A DNA stretch of 58,818 nt, taken from JAWXBR01 sp046595995 (GTDB taxonomy: Bacteria; Bacteroidota; Ignavibacteria; Kapaibacteriales; Kapaibacteriaceae). Positions 7,582 through 15,274 of this stretch are shown here, in pieces. The translations under genes were made by a program, and so were the position numbers. The stretch covers positions 1 to 58,818 of the forward strand of contig JBKJNB010000126.1 in NCBI GenBank assembly GCA_046595995.1. The letters are read 5' to 3'. The notes under the pieces were generated by a model that did no database searches, was not told where the DNA came from, and saw only the letters and a list, made by a program, of their open reading frames with translations. Within the stretch, counting starts at the first letter, position 1. Each line of letters begins with the position of its first letter.

Positions 7582-9927
7582 TCAACCAATTAACTCCAGC
7601 CGTGCATAGGCAAGCATGAGGTTCTTTTTTTGTCCGTTCTGAAACATCACGGTTGCCTTTGCATGTTGTCCCACGCCGCTAACGCCTGTAACCGTGCCGA
7701 CGCCGAACATTGGGTGTTTCACACGCTGACCCGGCATCACCCGACCTCCGTCTTCGACCTGGGAATACGACTCGCCCGATCCTGGCTCCTGTGCGTATTC
7801 GTTGCTTGAGCCCCTTGGCTTCGCAACCTTCCATGTAGGGGGCTGAAAGCGGGCTATGCTGAGCGCTTCTTTCTCAGAGGCTTTGGTCGGACGTTTATCG
7901 ATGCCGCGGTTCGCGATGTTGTTTGGAATTGGACGCGACAACCCTTGTTGCGCTGCACTTCGTTGTGGCATCTCTGCAAAACTGTCCTTGTCGATTTCGG
8001 CCAAGAACATCGACGGACGATTAAATACGAGCTCGCCAAATCGGTATCGGCGTTCTGCATATGAGAGCACGAGTTCTTTGCGCGCGCGTGTGATGCCTAC
8101 GTAGAACAATCGGCGTTCCTCTTCCTGCTCGTTGATGTCTGTATCAGCTTTCGCCAGAGGAAACAATCCTTGTTCGAGTCCCGCAATCACAACGAGCGGA
8201 AACTCAAGGCCCTTCGCAGCATGCATCGTCATAAGTCCGATGCGATTGCTACCTATCTGCGGATCGTCGGCATCGCTCAACAACGCAATCTGCTCGAGAT
8301 AGGTCGTTAGTGTAAGCGACTCGTCAAGTTCTTGCTGTTCATAAATGTGCGAAAGCACGCGTTCGATGTTATTCCAACGGTCGAGTGATTCTTCCGTGTC
8401 TTGTAGCTTGTACATCTGCGGAAGCCCTGTTGCCTCGATGTATTGCTGCGCGACCGTGGCAGGCGGCAAAGCATCGACCATGTCGCGATGCCGATTTATG
8501 ATGTCAACGAAATCTGAAATGGCCGTTTGTGTTCGCTTCTGCACGCTGCTCATTGCCGATGGACTTTGCAGAATTTCAATGAGGGGGCGACCTTCGGTCA
8601 CGGCGCGCTCCTGAAGGCGTTCGAGCGACGTCGCTCCAATGCCACGCGTCGGCTCGTTTACGATGCGCAACAGGCTTTCGGTGTCGTTCGGATTGACAAG
8701 CAGGCGCAGATACGCTAACGTGTCCTTGACTTCCTTGCGCTTGTAGAAGCTCACACCGCTTACGATGTGATACGGCAAATTCATTCTGCGCAATGCATCT
8801 TCTAGCGCCTGTGATTGCGCATTTGTCCGATAGAGAATGGCAACATCCTTGAATGTATACCCGTGAAGCTGCATACGATCTTTAATCGTGCGAGCCACTA
8901 GCTCCGCCTCTTCCCTATCGTCACGACACGGCAACAACGTAATCTTTTCGCCCTCGTGGTTATCGGTCCACAGTGTCTTCTTCAACTGTTTTATATTGTT
9001 CTTTATTACACTATCAGCGGCCGCAAGGATGACCTTCGTGCTGCGATAGTTCTGTTCTAAGCGTACAACCTTTGCATCGGGATAATCGCGTTCGAAATCG
9101 AGGATGTTTCGGATGTCCGCACCACGCCATCGATAAATGCTCTGCGCGTCGTCACCAACCACACACAGATTCTTTAGTGTGCCCGCTAACAAATTCACAG
9201 CGCGATACTGAACGCGGTTGGTATCCTGGTATTCATCCACCATGATATACTTAAACCGCTGCTGGTATTCTTTCAACGCATCCTCATGATTCTCGAGCAG
9301 TCGTATCATGTTCAGCAGTAAATCATCGAAGTCCATTGCGTTACTCTGCCGCAAGCGCTTCTCGTATTCTTCATAGATCTGCGCAGTCTGTTTATCGACA
9401 AGGGTATCGGCATTGCGCGCAGCTTCCTGCCATGGCGTCAAGTTGTTCTTGAACCCAGAGATGCGACTTCGCACACCATTCGGTGGCAGCACCTGCTGTG
9501 AAACACCGAGTTGCGTCATCACTGCCTTGATAGCAGCGAGCTGATCATCAGTATCGTAGATCGTAAAGCTGTTCGTGTAGCCGATACGCTCTGCTTCTTT
9601 TCGTAGGATGCGAGCGAATAGCGAATGGAACGTACCAGCCCAAATTCCGCGCGCTATGCCATCGCCAACTAGATGTCCGATGCGATCTTTCATCTCCTGT
9701 GCGGCCCTGTTCGTAAACGTCAGCGCCAGCACATGACTTGGATGCACGCCCATACGCAGCAGATACGCAATACGATACGTCAGCACGCGCGTCTTCCCAC
9801 TACCAGCACCAGCAATGATGAGGAGCGGTCCGTCTATCGTCGCCACCGCTTCGCGTTGACGCTCGTTCAATCCCTCTAAAAGATCCGACGCCGGAATATG
9901 ATCACCGGCAGGTATTGGTCGCAGCAC
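7582..9927 (-). CDS. pcrA: UvrD/PcrA-type DNA helicase
   Basis: The protein is 781 aa, a superfamily 1A 3'-5' DNA helicase of repair and replication restart. The Q motif (LNERQREAV) leads into Walker A AGAGSGKT near residue 40. Motif Ia is TFTNRAAQEM, motif II VDEYQDTN, motif III GDDAQSIYRWRGA, motif IV LEQNYRST, motif V MTMHAAKGLEF and motif VI FYVGITRARKEL. The C-terminus has the PcrA-type Tudor-like segment (GQRVKHPMFGVGTV). The start is a GTG, 5 bp after the fmdB stop; I see no in-frame ATG before the Q motif. It is the last gene of trpS-fmdB-pcrA. Confidence 0.97.
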   Translation of the reverse strand: MLRPIPAGDHIPASDLLEGLNERQREAVATIDGPLLIIAGAGSGKTRVLTYRIAYLLRMGVHPSHVLALTFTNRAAQEMKDRIGHLVGDGIARGIWAGTFHSLFARILRKEAERIGYTNSFTIYDTDDQLAAIKAVMTQLGVSQQVLPPNGVRSRISGFKNNLTPWQEAARNADTLVDKQTAQIYEEYEKRLRQSNAMDFDDLLLNMIRLLENHEDALKEYQQRFKYIMVDEYQDTNRVQYRAVNLLAGTLKNLCVVGDDAQSIYRWRGADIRNILDFERDYPDAKVVRLEQNYRSTKVILAAADSVIKNNIKQLKKTLWTDNHEGEKITLLPCRDDREEAELVARTIKDRMQLHGYTFKDVAILYRTNAQSQALEDALRRMNLPYHIVSGVSFYKRKEVKDTLAYLRLLVNPNDTESLLRIVNEPTRGIGATSLERLQERAVTEGRPLIEILQSPSAMSSVQKRTQTAISDFVDIINRHRDMVDALPPATVAQQYIEATGLPQMYKLQDTEESLDRWNNIERVLSHIYEQQELDESLTLTTYLEQIALLSDADDPQIGSNRIGLMTMHAAKGLEFPLVVIAGLEQGLFPLAKADTDINEQEEERRLFYVGITRARKELVLSYAERRYRFGELVFNRPSMFLAEIDKDSFAEMPQRSAAQQGLSRPIPNNIANRGIDKRPTKASEKEALSIARFQPPTWKVAKPRGSSNEYAQEPGSGESYSQVEDGGRVMPGQRVKHPMFGVGTVTGVSGVGQHAKATVMFQNGQKKNLMLAYARLELIG

Positions 9928-9932
9928 GTGTA

Positions 9933-10430
9933 TTACTTATCCGTTGAAGGTGATGAGGCCTGCGACGCCGCAGACGAACTTGATGACGACGACTTCGATT
10001 CTGACGATTTCGATTCTGACGATTTCGATTCTGACGATTTCGACTCTGACGATTTCGACTCTGACGATTTCGATTCTGACGACGACACCTCCGACTTCGC
10101 TGGGGCATCCTTCGTTGTTGTGGACTCAGTTTTCGACGGGGGTTCTGATTTCGTGGAAGTCTCACCCTTCGATGTGTTATCACCTTTCGATGTGCTATCA
10201 CCTTTCGATGTGTTATCACCCGGCTTGTAGACGTAGTCCGTCAGGTAGAAGCCACCACCGGTGTAGATCACACCAGAACCGCCAGAGATGACCCTTTCGA
10301 CGAGCCCCTTACCCTTTGCTTCTTGTTCGCAATTGGCTTCAGGGCAGTGTGTGAGCGTGTCTGCTTTGATGGATTGTGTAACGTCGAAGCGTTTGCCACA
10401 TGTGGTGCATTGATAGTCGTATGTGGGCAT
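9933..10430 (-). CDS. FmdB-type zinc-ribbon protein with repetitive Ser/Lys tail
   Basis: The protein is 165 aa. Residues 1-45 form an FmdB/CxxC regulatory zinc ribbon: MPTYDYQCTTCG, then a second pair in HCPEANCEQ. After a short conserved link (VERVISGGSGVIYTGGGFY) the protein turns into low-complexity sequence: three copies of a 6-residue T-S-K-G-D unit, then repeats of S-E-S-K-S, a run of serines and a charged end. FmdB-family proteins are small and of unknown function; a disordered tail of this kind is common in them but is unusually regular here. The start codon lies in the third copy of the trpS tail repeat. The gene lies between trpS and pcrA on the minus strand. Confidence 0.88.
   Translation of the reverse strand: MPTYDYQCTTCGKRFDVTQSIKADTLTHCPEANCEQEAKGKGLVERVISGGSGVIYTGGGFYLTDYVYKPGDNTSKGDSTSKGDNTSKGETSTKSEPPSKTESTTTKDAPAKSEVSSSESKSSESKSSESKSSESKSSESKSSESKSSSSSSSAASQASSPSTDK
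9987..10081 (-). repeat. 15-bp tandem repeat inside the FmdB gene
   Basis: About six copies of a 15-bp unit (plus strand GATTTCGATTCTGAC, with C/T variants) encode the repeated Ser-Glu-Ser-Lys-Ser tail. Because the unit is a multiple of three, copy-number change would keep the frame. Confidence 0.9.
10157..10220 (-). repeat. 18-bp tandem repeat inside the FmdB gene
   Basis: Three to four copies of an 18-bp unit (plus strand CACCTTTCGATGTGTTAT with small variants) encode the six-residue unit T-S-K-G-D-N/S. It precedes the 15-bp Ser/Lys array in the protein. Confidence 0.85.
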
Positions 10431-10522
10431 GGTTCCTGGTACTCGATAAAACCGATGGTCGTGGTGCTTAGTACTCGATATAACCGATGGTCATGGTCGG
10501 CTCAATATTCAATAAAGCCGAT
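10425..10522 (-). repeat. three imperfect copies of the trpS 3' end
   Basis: On the minus strand three units follow each other: 10522-10489 (34 bp, containing the real trpS end and stop), 10488-10457 (32 bp) and 10456-10425 (32 bp). Each starts ATCGG(C/T)T, encodes I-G-F/Y-I-E-Y in its own frame, and ends with an ACCAYGMCC-like stretch. The third copy carries the FmdB start codon. Confidence 0.8.
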
Positions 10523-11542
10523 TTTCTTATAGACTTTACGGAGCGTTTTGCGTGCACGTTCACGTGCTGCATCTGCGCCGTTCCGAAGTATTGCACGTAA
10601 TGCGTCTTCGTCTGCACGTACGTGTTCGAAGCGCTCGCGAATGGGACGCACATAGTTAGCGACGGCGTTGCCCACGGCTTCCTTGAAATCGCTGTATCCT
10701 GTAAAAGGGAAGCTATCAGCAAAATCCTGATACGTTTGCGCTATCAACGGGGCAGATCCTGATTGGTTCATCAGCTTTCCTCCAGTTGCGATATAGTAGA
10801 GTGTCATGAGGTTCGCGATGCCAGGACCAAATTCTCCCGGCACAATTACTTCCCCCGAGTCTGTAACTGCGCGTCGAATCTTGTTGCGGATAACGTCGTC
10901 GGAATCGGTAAGGAAGATTGAAGCCTTCGAATTCGGATCGGACTTCGACATTTTCGAAGTCGGGTCTTGTAATGACATGATACGTCCACCGACCTCTGGT
11001 ATCACCGGTTCGGGGACATTAAACGTCGGTGAGTACCGATGATTAAACCGTTCGGCCAGGTTGCGAGCGAGTTCGAGGTGCTGCTTCTGATCCTCGCCGA
11101 CGGGCACGACATTAGCATTGTAAACAAGTATATCTGCGGCCATCAGCACGGGGTATGTAAAAAGCCCGACGTTTACCTTGTCGCTATTGCGATCGCTCTT
11201 GTCCTTGAACTGCGTCATCCTCGAGCATTCGCCCATTCCAGTCATACACGTCAGCACCCACGCAAGCTCTGCGTGTGCAGGAACGTGGCTCTGAATAAAC
11301 ACAACACTTCGATTGGGGTCGACGCCTGCTGCGATATACATAGCGGCGACGTCGAGCGTCCACTTCCGAAGTTTCGCCGGCTCTTGCTGCAGTGTAATGG
11401 CATGCTGATCGACCACGCAGAAGAGCGAGTCGTATTCTTCCTGCATTCGGACCCAATTCTTGAGTGCGCCTGCAATGTGTCCGATCGTTAGCTCGCCGGA
11501 GGGCGCCATGCCGGAGAGAATCACCTTTTTCGCTGAGTCCAT
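10502..11542 (-). CDS. trpS: tryptophanyl-tRNA synthetase
   Basis: The protein is 346 aa, typical for the bacterial TrpS of class Ic. It charges tRNA-Trp in the cytoplasm. The HIGH-type motif is TIGHI in GELTIGHIAGAL, and the KMSKS loop is intact in KMSKSDPNS; the GEDQKQHLELARNLA segment of the Rossmann fold is present. It is the first gene of a leftward set with fmdB and pcrA. The last six residues and the stop are re-duplicated twice immediately downstream (10425-10522). A 27-bp palindrome shared with the transposase locus lies 20 bp upstream of the start codon. Confidence 0.97.
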   Translation of the reverse strand: MDSAKKVILSGMAPSGELTIGHIAGALKNWVRMQEEYDSLFCVVDQHAITLQQEPAKLRKWTLDVAAMYIAAGVDPNRSVVFIQSHVPAHAELAWVLTCMTGMGECSRMTQFKDKSDRNSDKVNVGLFTYPVLMAADILVYNANVVPVGEDQKQHLELARNLAERFNHRYSPTFNVPEPVIPEVGGRIMSLQDPTSKMSKSDPNSKASIFLTDSDDVIRNKIRRAVTDSGEVIVPGEFGPGIANLMTLYYIATGGKLMNQSGSAPLIAQTYQDFADSFPFTGYSDFKEAVGNAVANYVRPIRERFEHVRADEDALRAILRNGADAARERARKTLRKVYKKIGFIEY

Positions 11543-11562
11543 CCTGCAAAGTTACCTCGTTG

Positions 11563-11589
11563 ATTCCGGGAATCATTCTCTCCCGGAAT
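11563..11589. repeat. REP-like 27-bp palindrome, copy 1
   Basis: Arms ATTCCGGGA and TCCCGGAAT flank a 9-bp middle (ATCATTCTC). The sequence is identical to copies 2 and 3 and in the same orientation. It lies between the trpS start and the 3' end of the transposase gene, 86 bp past the transposase stop. Confidence 0.9.
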
Positions 11590-11675
11590 GAATGAGGTAA
11601 GTCGTTAAGAATATAGCCTCAGTCTCAATCTCCGACCAAAGCCAAATCCCCCATCACAAATGCAACAGTATCAAC

Positions 11676-12269
11676 TTATATCAGCCGCGCTTTTGCTAAG
11701 TCGCGCGCCAGGTCAGCATTTGTGATCTTGTTGTTTGAGATCTGCGCCTCAACGAAATCTCGATATTCCACGGGGTTCGGGAAATACTGATCAACAAATT
11801 CTTTGCAAAACGGAAGTCCGTTTCGACGGCCAATCCACTCAGAGAAATTTGAGTATTCCCAATCTGCAGGATCAGTCACAAGACCGGCGACAACAGGGTT
11901 CGCATGAATGTACCTACATAGGTGCCTTAAGTAGGACTCATCTTTCACAGTTTTCGACTTGAAACGCCCCTGTAGCATCGTACCATATCTTCGATAGCGA
12001 TGGTTCATACGTCGCGAATAAACGAGGCATGTTTTGGCGATGACATTCCCAGCAGAGGTTTGGCCATTCTGCCTAATTAACACATGGAAGTGATTGGGCA
12101 TCAGGCAAAGGGATACAATCGTACAGTCGCTCTGTTGCGCATAGACCCCGAGCAGGTAGGCAAACAGCGCATAATTGCCAGGTTCATGAAACAGCAAGCC
12201 CCTCATGGCGCCTCGATTGTAGATGTGGTAGTATCCGCCAGGAAAGAAGTGCGTCGTACGGCGAGGCAT
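11676..12269 (-). CDS. REP-associated tyrosine transposase (RAYT, Y1/HUH family)
   Basis: The protein is 197 aa. The motifs of the IS200-like Y1 transposase fold are present: an N-terminal YYHIYNRGA strand, the HUH metal-binding pair in LMPNHFHVLI, and the helix with the catalytic Tyr in RYIHANPV. Domesticated members of this group (RAYTs) cut and move short extragenic palindromes and are usually single-copy chromosomal genes flanked by them. That is the arrangement here: copy 1 of the palindrome lies 86 bp downstream, and copies 2 and 3 lie 88-149 bp upstream. A GGAG precedes the ATG at 12269. The gene appears intact. There are no terminal inverted repeats or target duplications of an ordinary insertion sequence. 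Confidence 0.9.
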   Translation of the reverse strand: MPRRTTHFFPGGYYHIYNRGAMRGLLFHEPGNYALFAYLLGVYAQQSDCTIVSLCLMPNHFHVLIRQNGQTSAGNVIAKTCLVYSRRMNHRYRRYGTMLQGRFKSKTVKDESYLRHLCRYIHANPVVAGLVTDPADWEYSNFSEWIGRRNGLPFCKEFVDQYFPNPVEYRDFVEAQISNNKITNADLARDLAKARLI

Positions 12270-12357
12270 AATTGTTGTCTCCGGGTGAGTGTGAGAGGTT
12301 TAGGGTGCAAATCAGACGTGGTTGATCGTGCACGCGTCGTGACGCCCACAAACCTTC

Positions 12358-12384
12358 ATTCCGGGAATCATTCTCTCCCGGAAT
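12358..12384. repeat. REP-like 27-bp palindrome, copy 2
   Basis: Identical in all 27 positions to copy 1 and in the same orientation. It forms a direct pair with copy 3, 34 bp apart start to start, separated by the 7-bp spacer AAAGCTC. It lies 88 bp upstream of the transposase start. Confidence 0.9.
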
Positions 12385-12391
12385 AAAGCTC

Positions 12392-12418
12392 ATTCCGGGA
12401 ATCATTCTCTCCCGGAAT
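12392..12418. repeat. REP-like 27-bp palindrome, copy 3
   Basis: Identical to copies 1 and 2. It is preceded by C and followed by AAAA. It lies 24 bp before the ATG of the small envelope protein gene at 12443, so its hairpin would be in or near that gene's leader. Confidence 0.9.
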
Positions 12419-12442
12419 AAAAGGCTTTGCGCATCTTTGCGA

Positions 12443-12991
12443 ATGCGCGTCCTCCTCCCTGTCGTCCTTCTCTGCTTTCTGCTCCTATCCCCACTCACCG
12501 CTCAGGAAGAAGCCGACGGCAACTCTGCTCCCAGCATGTCTTGGCTGATGTTATCCTACCAGCGCACATGGTCGCCACAGCACAACAACGGTCCGAACTC
12601 CGGCTTTGGTTTCCAGGCGTTTCAATCGCTGGATGACGACCGACGGTGGTGGCTTGGCGGGGCAATCATGGGCGCAGATCTGCAACGGCGCGATCTCCTG
12701 AACATCCTCGTTGGACCAGGCGTGTACATCGTCGGCACCGGACGTCTCGGCATGTTTGCGTTCCTGCAGATGGGGTTGTCGATGAGTTCGGCTTCTGGTC
12801 TCACAAGCTTCGACTTCTTTTCCGATCGCACCCTCACCTTTGGCATGGCCACAATGAGTGGCGTTGGCGTAAGCGTCGAAGTCTTCAAGTTCTTGCGCGT
12901 GCAAACCGCGCTTGTTGGTAATTGGTACACACTCGAGGGCGGACAAACTCCGTTCGGAATTCAGTTGGGCATCTCGACAGGCGGACGCTAG
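12443..12991 (+). CDS. small exported hypothetical protein
   Basis: The protein is 182 aa from the ATG at 12443 (a TTG two codons earlier is possible). The signal peptide is clear: MRVLLPVVLLCFLLLSPLTAQ, cleaved after AQ. The mature part is Gly/aromatic-rich with repeated short strands (for example FGIQLGISTGGR at the end), like a small beta-barrel or lipocalin-sized envelope protein. No family is recognised. The next gene starts one base after its stop, so the two are probably co-transcribed. Two REP-like palindromes lie directly upstream. Confidence 0.72.
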   Translation: MRVLLPVVLLCFLLLSPLTAQEEADGNSAPSMSWLMLSYQRTWSPQHNNGPNSGFGFQAFQSLDDDRRWWLGGAIMGADLQRRDLLNILVGPGVYIVGTGRLGMFAFLQMGLSMSSASGLTSFDFFSDRTLTFGMATMSGVGVSVEVFKFLRVQTALVGNWYTLEGGQTPFGIQLGISTGGR

Positions 12992-12992
12992 C

Positions 12993-13028
12993 ATGAACGC
13001 CACGAACGAGATGAACGCCACGAACGAG
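12993..13028 (+). repeat. 18-bp exact tandem duplication of a start codon region
   Basis: The 18 bp at 12993-13010, including the ATG, are repeated exactly at 13011-13028. Either ATG, or the one at 13029, could start translation in the same frame. Confidence 0.9.
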
Positions 13029-14567
13029 ATGAAATCTCCCGCGAATGTCCGCCTACCAATTGGCTTCGGCACGTACCGAACGGTCGACGGTAATGCCGAT
13101 CATGAAGCTGCCCTTCGCCATGCGCTAGCGCAGGGCGTGCCCCTTATCGATACAAGTAGTAACTACGGCAATGGAAAAAGCGAGTCGCTCGTCGGACGAG
13201 TTCTGCACACGGGTGTGCGATCGGACACATCACACTCCGAGCACGATTCGTATTCGAACACATCACACTCTGAGTACAATTCGCATACTGTTGAGCTAAT
13301 TACTAAACTTGGTTATGTTCAGGGTGAAGCATTGCAGATGGCATTGCGTCGTCAGGGTGGCGGCGAACCGTATCCGGATATGGTGGTAATGAGCGACTCG
13401 CTTTGGCATTGCATCCACCCCGAGTATCTCGAAGATGCGTTGGTGCTTTCAAGCGAACGTCTGCAGTTACGAGAAGGTCAGGTACTCGACGGACTCCTCA
13501 TGCACAACCCTGAGTATTTTCTGGCGCACGCTCATCAGCAAGGGGTGTCTGTTGAAGCAGCACGCGAGACGTTTTACGACCGCATTCGCATTGCCTTTGA
13601 ATGGATGGAAACACAGGTGGCAAGGGGCTCGATAAGGGGCTATGGAATCTCGTCGAATACGTTCGCGCGTGAAGTAGATGCTCCGGATTTTGTGTCATTA
13701 GAGCGTTGCGTGCAGATTGCCAAAGCTGTAGCAACCCATCAGGTTCATTTCACAACATCCGTAGAGGATGCCGCCCACGGGCGCACACACAACATGCGCT
13801 TTGCGCAGGTGCCGTTCAACCTCATCGAGCATCAGGCAGCGACAGAATTAAATCAGCACGAAAACACACAGACGTTCCTCGAATATGCGCATGAGAATGG
13901 TGTAAGGGTGCTTACGAATCGTCCGCTTAACTCCATCGGTGGCGACGAACTTATACGTCTCGTTACACACGATATGCCAACGCACGTCATTCATCCGCAG
14001 GATGTTGAAGCGCGTATTCATGCGCTCGAGACCGAAGAGCACGATGTGGCGCAGCTTGTCCTCATGGACACAACGCTAGGCGAACGCGAGCGCGCAGCGG
14101 TACAGGAGACCTTCAAGATTGCCGCCGCTTTGTGTCAGTCCTGGAATAAGTTCAACGGCATCCCCCACTGGCGTGATGTACGCGAGGCATACCTTGCTCC
14201 GCGTCTGAACGCAGCAGAAGAGTTTGCTACGCGTGCCTCCGAACCAGGTCGCGTGCATCAGTACATTGGCGACGTTGCCGCTGTGCTCGACGACATCGAG
14301 TGGATGTATGCAGGAGAAGAAAATGCGAGTCTCGACGAACTCCGCCTTTCGATGACCGATGAGTTCGGACTTCCCGTCGACACTCCTCTGCAGCACATTG
14401 CTATCCACTGTGTTGCCAATACACTTGGTGTTGACACCGTCCTTGTCGGAATGCGCGAAACCGCCTACGTTGATGATGCTCTAGCCGCTCTCGAACTGCC
14501 ACGCACACCCATCCATCGAACCACATGGCTTCGCGTTGCTGAACACCTGAAACGACTTTCTGAGTAA
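12993..14567 (+). CDS. aldo/keto reductase family protein, extended
   Basis: The protein is 524 aa from the ATG at 12993, much longer than the usual 280-340 aa. The N-terminal barrel is recognisable: IGFGTYRTVDG, then the catalytic tetrad candidates Asp in PLIDTSSNYGNGKSE, Tyr in the same motif, Lys in ELITKLG and His in GLLMHNPEY. The C-terminal 150-200 residues are an extension I cannot assign. The gene begins with two exact 18-bp copies (MNATNE twice), and a 33-bp tandem repeat lies inside the barrel after VGRVLHTG. The start is one base after the upstream stop. Substrate unknown. Confidence 0.8.
   Translation: MNATNEMNATNEMKSPANVRLPIGFGTYRTVDGNADHEAALRHALAQGVPLIDTSSNYGNGKSESLVGRVLHTGVRSDTSHSEHDSYSNTSHSEYNSHTVELITKLGYVQGEALQMALRRQGGGEPYPDMVVMSDSLWHCIHPEYLEDALVLSSERLQLREGQVLDGLLMHNPEYFLAHAHQQGVSVEAARETFYDRIRIAFEWMETQVARGSIRGYGISSNTFAREVDAPDFVSLERCVQIAKAVATHQVHFTTSVEDAAHGRTHNMRFAQVPFNLIEHQAATELNQHENTQTFLEYAHENGVRVLTNRPLNSIGGDELIRLVTHDMPTHVIHPQDVEARIHALETEEHDVAQLVLMDTTLGERERAAVQETFKIAAALCQSWNKFNGIPHWRDVREAYLAPRLNAAEEFATRASEPGRVHQYIGDVAAVLDDIEWMYAGEENASLDELRLSMTDEFGLPVDTPLQHIAIHCVANTLGVDTVLVGMRETAYVDDALAALELPRTPIHRTTWLRVAEHLKRLSE
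13225..13290 (+). repeat. 33-bp in-frame tandem repeat
   Basis: Two copies (13225-13257, 13258-13290) of a unit starting ACACATCACACTC, with a few substitutions, encode a Ser/His/Glu-rich insertion (TSHSEHDS and TSHSEYNS) in the aldo/keto reductase. It would sit in a surface loop of the barrel. Confidence 0.85.
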
Positions 14568-14578
14568 CCGTCACTCCT

Positions 14579-15241
14579 ATGAACACTATTCAAATAGCGC
14601 CATCCCTACTTAGCTCTGATCTTTCTCGACTTGAAGCAGATGTACGCGCCTGCGAGCGAGGGGGCGCAGATGTTTTGCATGTCGATGTTATGGACGGACA
14701 CTTCGTGCCACCCATAACATTCGGTCCGTTAATCGTCGAGACCCTAAAGCGAATAACTTCGCTGCCCCTTGATTGTCACCTGATGGTTGAGAATCCGGAT
14801 GAGCAGCTAGAGCAGTTTGCGGCGGCAGGTGCGTCGTGGATTAGCGTACACGCAGAAGTCTGCAAACACCTACATCGTACGCTTGCTCGCATACAAGAGC
14901 TGGGTTGCAAGTCAGGCATTGTGCTGAACCCATCGACGCCACTTGACTATGCGATGGAAGGGGCTATCAACGCCGACTTTATTCTACTGATGAGCGTGAA
15001 CCCAGGCTATGGCGGACAGGCATTTATTCCGTCATTCTTTGAACGCTGTAAAAGGTTACGATCGTGGCTCAATGAGAACAATTACGCGCATGTGTTTATC
15101 CAGGTCGATGGTGGTATCAAACTCGACAATGCACGAACGGCGGTCGAAGCGGGTGCGTCTGTTCTCGTTAGCGGCAGCGGCATAATGAAGGGCGACATCG
15201 AGTCCAACATCCGCGCAATGCGCGTCGCTGCTACGGCGTAG
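14579..15241 (+). CDS. rpe: ribulose-phosphate 3-epimerase
   Basis: The protein is 220 aa, normal for the TIM-barrel epimerase that interconverts ribulose 5-phosphate and xylulose 5-phosphate. The signatures are there: IAPSLLSSDLSRL at the start, HVDVMDGHFVPPITFG with a metal His and Asp, DCHLMVENP, the MSVNPGYGGQAF phosphate/metal region, and QVDGGIKLDN plus VSGSGIMKG at the end. It lies 11 bp after the aldo/keto reductase gene. The last 22 bp are duplicated just past the stop. Confidence 0.97.
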   Translation: MNTIQIAPSLLSSDLSRLEADVRACERGGADVLHVDVMDGHFVPPITFGPLIVETLKRITSLPLDCHLMVENPDEQLEQFAAAGASWISVHAEVCKHLHRTLARIQELGCKSGIVLNPSTPLDYAMEGAINADFILLMSVNPGYGGQAFIPSFFERCKRLRSWLNENNYAHVFIQVDGGIKLDNARTAVEAGASVLVSGSGIMKGDIESNIRAMRVAATA

Positions 15242-15273
15242 AGCGCGTCGCTCCTATGGCGTCGAGCGCGTCC
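15220..15273 (+). repeat. 23-bp tandem repeat at the rpe 3' end
   Basis: The unit at 15220-15242 (the end of rpe, its stop and two bases) is repeated at 15243-15265 with three differences, and a third, partial copy starts at 15266 (GCGCGTCC). It ends next to the stop of the convergent DUF2520 gene. Confidence 0.8.
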
Positions 15274-15274
15274 A

